Assembly (NCBI GenBank): GCA_002409675.1
Contig: DHOB01000028.1
Coordinates: forward strand, 20,395-38,285
Source of the DNA: Ruminococcaceae bacterium UBA5401
GTDB lineage: Bacteria > Bacillota > Clostridia > Oscillospirales > Acutalibacteraceae
Direction of reading: 5' to 3'
DNA length: 17,891 nt
Under the pieces are notes generated by a model. The model saw only the letters and a program-made list of their open reading frames with translations. It did no database searches and was not told where the DNA came from. Shown here piece after piece: positions 15,155 through 17,891 of this stretch. Positions within the stretch are counted from its first letter, which is position 1; each line of letters starts with the position of its first letter. Position numbers and translations under genes: made by a program.

Positions 15155-16017
15155 ACCTCATTCCTCCCGTTGCCCAGTTTCTGGTTCACGATTTCATAGA
15201 AATTATGGTCCTTGAGGCGCACGATTTTCACCGTCTGTTCGGAGCGCCGGAACTCCACCCGCTGCGCCGGGTCCGAAAGCCTGACGGAGATTTCCCCGTC
15301 CACCGTGAGAAAAGCGCCTCCTCCCGCCCCGAAGCAGGCCTGAACGCTCAGCTCCGCGTCCGGGCCGAACACGACCGGCCGCGTCAGCAGAGAATGGGAG
15401 CAGACGGGCGAAAGCAGGATGCAGGAAAGCTGCGGGTCGATAATCGGCCCGCCCGCGGAAAGGGAATAGGCCGTGGAGCCGGTCGGCGTCGCGACAATCA
15501 GACCGTCGCCGCGGTAGTCGCAGACCGTCATGCCCCCGAACGCGACCTTGAAGTCCGGCATCGGGGAAAGCGTCCCGCGGGAAATCACGGCGTCGTTCAG
15601 GGCGCTGCAGGTTTTCTCGGCGCCGCCTTCCCGGTAGCGCACCTCCAGCATCATGCGGTTTTCGAGCCGGTACTTCCCGGCCACCAGCCGGTCCAGCAGG
15701 TCGAACTCGTCCGTTTCCAGCTCTGCGACGAAGCCGAGCCTGCCGACGTTCACACCGAGGAGGGGCTTGTCGGCCGCCGCGGCATACCGCGCGCAGTGAA
15801 TGATGGTGCCGTCGCCCCCGACGGCGATCATCATGTCGCATTCCGCAATCATCGTCTCCAAATCCGGGCAGAACCCGGCGCCGCTGCCGCCGAACGCCTC
15901 CCGCAGCTTTTCCTGCATCAGCACCCGGGCGCCGAGGCCGCACAGCCGGCGGATCAGCCGCCCGGTATGGTACTGCGCTTTGTTTTTGCTCAGGTTCGGA
16001 AGAATCGCGATTTTCAA
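15151..16017 (-). CDS. nadK: NAD kinase
   Basis: NadK phosphorylates NAD to NADP. The 288-residue protein has the GGDG motif at residues 67-70 (MIAVGGDGTIIH), the VNVGRLGFVAEL block near 89, ALNDAVISRG near 139 and DGLIVATPTGSTAYSLSAGGP from 171, all diagnostic. The NE pair usual in the third block is ND here, a conservative change. The start is a TTG at 16015-16017, overlapping the tlyA stop as TTGA, with GGTGA seven bases upstream. The encoded N-terminus MKIAILPN is the expected one. Translation is likely coupled to tlyA and, at its other end, to argR. Confidence 0.97.
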   Translation of the reverse strand: MKIAILPNLSKNKAQYHTGRLIRRLCGLGARVLMQEKLREAFGGSGAGFCPDLETMIAECDMMIAVGGDGTIIHCARYAAAADKPLLGVNVGRLGFVAELETDEFDLLDRLVAGKYRLENRMMLEVRYREGGAEKTCSALNDAVISRGTLSPMPDFKVAFGGMTVCDYRGDGLIVATPTGSTAYSLSAGGPIIDPQLSCILLSPVCSHSLLTRPVVFGPDAELSVQACFGAGGGAFLTVDGEISVRLSDPAQRVEFRRSEQTVKIVRLKDHNFYEIVNQKLGNGRNEV

Positions 16018-16829
16018 CTCGTTTCACCGCCATTCAAGTCCCGATGGGAGTTTCGCACCACTTCTTCGGCCGCCGGAGCGGTGCAGACCGGGTCGTTCGA
16101 TTTTTGGAGGAAAACAAGGTACTCGATGTTTCCCTGCGGCCCCTTGACGGGGGAATAGGTCAGTCCGCAGACCGAAAAGCCGTTCTGCAGGCAGAACCCG
16201 ACGATATCCCGCACCACCTCGACGTGGACCTGCGGGTCCCGCACGACCCCTTTTTTCCCGACCTTTTCGCGCCCCGCCTCAAACTGAGGCTTAATCAGGC
16301 AGACCGCGCAGCCGTTTTCCGCAAGAAAGCGGCGGGCGACCGGCAGGACGAGCTTCAGGGAGATAAAGGCGACGTCGGCGCTGAAAAAATCCACCGGTTC
16401 CGGCACCTGCTCCCGCGTGAGGTACCGCACGTTTGTGCGCTCCAGACAGACGACGCGGGGGTCGGTGCGCAGCTTCCAGGCGAGCTGGCCGTAGCCGACG
16501 TCCACCGCATACACTTTTTTTGCGCCGTTCTGCAGCATGCAGTCCGTAAAGCCCCCCGTGGAAGCGCCGATATCCAGCGCCGTCTTCCCCTTCAGGTCAA
16601 CGGGAAAGCGCGCCAGCGCCTTTTCGAGCTTCAGCCCGCCGCGGCTGACGTACCTCAGCTTTTCGCCGCGCAGCTCGATCTTCACGGTTTCGGGCAGCAT
16701 GGTGCCCGGCTTGTCCTGCTTCTGCCCGTCGACGTAGGCGTCGCCCATCATCACGGCGATCTTCGCCTTTTCCCGGCTCTCCGCCAGGCCGCGCTCCGCA
16801 ATCAGGCAGTCCAGTCTTTTCTTCTTCAT
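16014..16829 (-). CDS. tlyA: TlyA family rRNA 2'-O-methyltransferase (S4 plus FtsJ-like domains)
   Basis: This is a 271-residue protein. The first 60 residues or so form an S4 RNA-binding domain (RLDCLIAERGLAESREKAK). The rest is an FtsJ/RrmJ-like SAM methyltransferase, with SRGGLKLEKAL at 62-72, the SAM loop ALDIGASTGGFTDCML at 84-99, Asp in ADVAFISL near 152, and LIKPQFE from 178. Lys68, an Asp near 152, Lys180 and a C-terminal Glu (in NIEYLVFL) fit the K-D-K-E set of 2'-O-ribose methyltransferases. Characterised relatives methylate cytidine in 23S rRNA, and some also in 16S; older databases call them hemolysin A. The ATG at 16827-16829 overlaps the dxs stop as ATGA, with GGAG close upstream. 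A version four codons longer is possible but has no advantage. Which rRNA sites are modified cannot be told from sequence. Confidence 0.94.
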   Translation of the reverse strand: MKKKRLDCLIAERGLAESREKAKIAVMMGDAYVDGQKQDKPGTMLPETVKIELRGEKLRYVSRGGLKLEKALARFPVDLKGKTALDIGASTGGFTDCMLQNGAKKVYAVDVGYGQLAWKLRTDPRVVCLERTNVRYLTREQVPEPVDFFSADVAFISLKLVLPVARRFLAENGCAVCLIKPQFEAGREKVGKKGVVRDPQVHVEVVRDIVGFCLQNGFSVCGLTYSPVKGPQGNIEYLVFLQKSNDPVCTAPAAEEVVRNSHRDLNGGETS

Positions 16830-17891
16830 TGCGCTCCGCACTCCGTCAAAATTGCCCGTTCCATCCCGGCGTCGTCCAGACCGAGGCCGTTCAGGCTCTC
16901 CGCCATCGTCGCGTGGGCGACGAAGCCCTCGATCGCATGCAGGTAGAACCGGCCCCGAAAGCCGCTCTGGCTCAGCAGGAATCCGAACCGCTCCCCGACG
17001 CCGCCCTGCCGGATGCCCTCCTCAAAAAAGAAGACCCGCTCCGCGCCCGCCGCGCTGCGGACCGCGCCGTCGTCCACCGGCTTGATGCGGTTCAGCTTGA
17101 CGATGCGCAGGGAAATGCCGCGCTTTTCCAGCCGCAGGCGGGCAAGGCAGGCAAACGAGAACAGCCTGCCGTACGTCACGACTGCGACCGTCGCCTCCGC
17201 CCCGCCGTAGAGGTCGAACGGGCGGCCGCTCAGGCGGAAATCGCAGGGGCGGAAAAGCTGCGCCCCGCGCGGGTACCGCACGGCGGCAAAGCCCGGGGTA
17301 TGGTACAGGGCCTGCCGCAGGCACTGCTGCAGCTCGTCGTAATACGAGGGGGAAAACACCTTGACGCCGGGGATGGTGTTCAGGTATGCCGCGTCGAAAA
17401 TGCCCTGGTGCGTCTCGCCGTCTTCCCCGACGATTCCGGCGTGGTCGACGGCCAGCACGACCTTGACGCGCTGAAGGGCCACGTCGTGAATCATCTGGTC
17501 GTACCCGCGCTGGAGGAACGTGGAATAGACGGCGAAAACGGGAAGCATGCCGCCGGCGGCCAGGCCCCCGCAGAACGTCACGGCGTGCTCTTCGGCAATG
17601 CCGGTGTCGAAAAAGCGCTTCGGGAATTTCTGCGCGAAGCGCACCAGCCCCGTCCCGGACTTCATGGCCGCCGTGACCGCACAGATCCGCCCGTCGCTTT
17701 CCGCCAGCCTGCACAGGCAGTCCCCGAACACCCCGGAAAAAGTCTGCCCCGACGGGGCCGCTTTGCCGGTCTGGACGTCGAATCCGGAGGTCCCGTGGAA
17801 CGCGCCGGGGTTCTGCTCTGCAAACGGGTACCCTTTGCCTTTTTTGGTCAGGACATGCAGCAGGACCGGATGGTCGATGCTCTTGACGTTG
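16826..17891 (-). CDS. dxs: 1-deoxy-D-xylulose-5-phosphate synthase, C-terminal part
   Basis: Dxs condenses pyruvate and glyceraldehyde 3-phosphate to 1-deoxy-xylulose 5-phosphate, the first step of the MEP isoprenoid pathway, using thiamine diphosphate. About 354 codons of an expected 620 or so are in the window; the N-terminal thiamine-binding half lies beyond 17891. The first readable segment, HVLTKKGKGYPFAEQNPGAFHG, is typical of the domain I/II linker. The transketolase-like central domain includes the catalytic glutamate in FDTGIAEEHAVTF, then VDHAGIVGEDGETHQG and KVFSPSY. The transketolase C-terminal domain follows, ending ECGAQ. The reading frame is unbroken from 17890. Its stop overlaps the tlyA ATG. 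The operon promoter is outside the window. Confidence 0.96.
   Translation of the reverse strand, partial: NVKSIDHPVLLHVLTKKGKGYPFAEQNPGAFHGTSGFDVQTGKAAPSGQTFSGVFGDCLCRLAESDGRICAVTAAMKSGTGLVRFAQKFPKRFFDTGIAEEHAVTFCGGLAAGGMLPVFAVYSTFLQRGYDQMIHDVALQRVKVVLAVDHAGIVGEDGETHQGIFDAAYLNTIPGVKVFSPSYYDELQQCLRQALYHTPGFAAVRYPRGAQLFRPCDFRLSGRPFDLYGGAEATVAVVTYGRLFSFACLARLRLEKRGISLRIVKLNRIKPVDDGAVRSAAGAERVFFFEEGIRQGGVGERFGFLLSQSGFRGRFYLHAIEGFVAHATMAESLNGLGLDDAGMERAILTECGAQ

Overview
The window reads as ordinary chromosome from a high-GC member of the Clostridia, probably an Oscillospiraceae/Ruminococcaceae-type organism. This is inferred from the dxs-tlyA-nadK-argR-recN order typical of Firmicutes, a T-box leader on tyrS, a glnA gene followed by an ANTAR-domain regulator as in clostridial glnA-nitR loci, the DapL route to diaminopimelate, and strong GGAGG-type ribosome binding sites. 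No 16S or other species marker is present. Every gene lies on the minus strand, so transcription runs from high to low coordinates. No tRNA, rRNA, CRISPR array, insertion sequence or phage gene was seen.

In transcription order there are four units. (1) 17891 to 13020: dxs (5' part outside the window), tlyA, nadK, argR and recN, joined by 4-base start/stop overlaps or a 5-base gap. This is the conserved isoprenoid/rRNA-methylation/NAD(P)/arginine-repressor/DNA-repair cluster. (2) 13023 to 8747: a perfect-consensus promoter and a T-box leader with its terminator, then tyrS and a large YfhO-type membrane protein. (3) 8718 to 5871: a strong promoter, then glnA, an ANTAR regulator with a degenerate receiver domain, and dapF. 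(4) 5893 to 1: a strong extended -10 promoter lying in the last codons of dapF, then dapL, carA, carB and purC (3' part outside the window).

Units 3 and 4 form a nitrogen and amino-acid block. GlnA makes glutamine and CarAB uses glutamine to make carbamoyl phosphate for arginine and pyrimidines. DapL and DapF are consecutive steps to meso-diaminopimelate for peptidoglycan and lysine. PurC belongs to purine synthesis, in which glutamine is also a nitrogen donor. ArgR, encoded upstream, is the usual regulator of arginine genes, but no convincing ARG box was found here.

I did not find a wholly new system. The points most worth a second look are the glnA control region (exact promoter, TTG start, small hairpin and a possible 11-codon upstream reading frame) beside an ANTAR protein without phosphoacceptor residues; the YfhO gene apparently under tyrosyl-tRNA control; the dapL-carAB-purC operon driven from inside dapF; and the frequent TTG/GTG starts coupled by 4-base overlaps.
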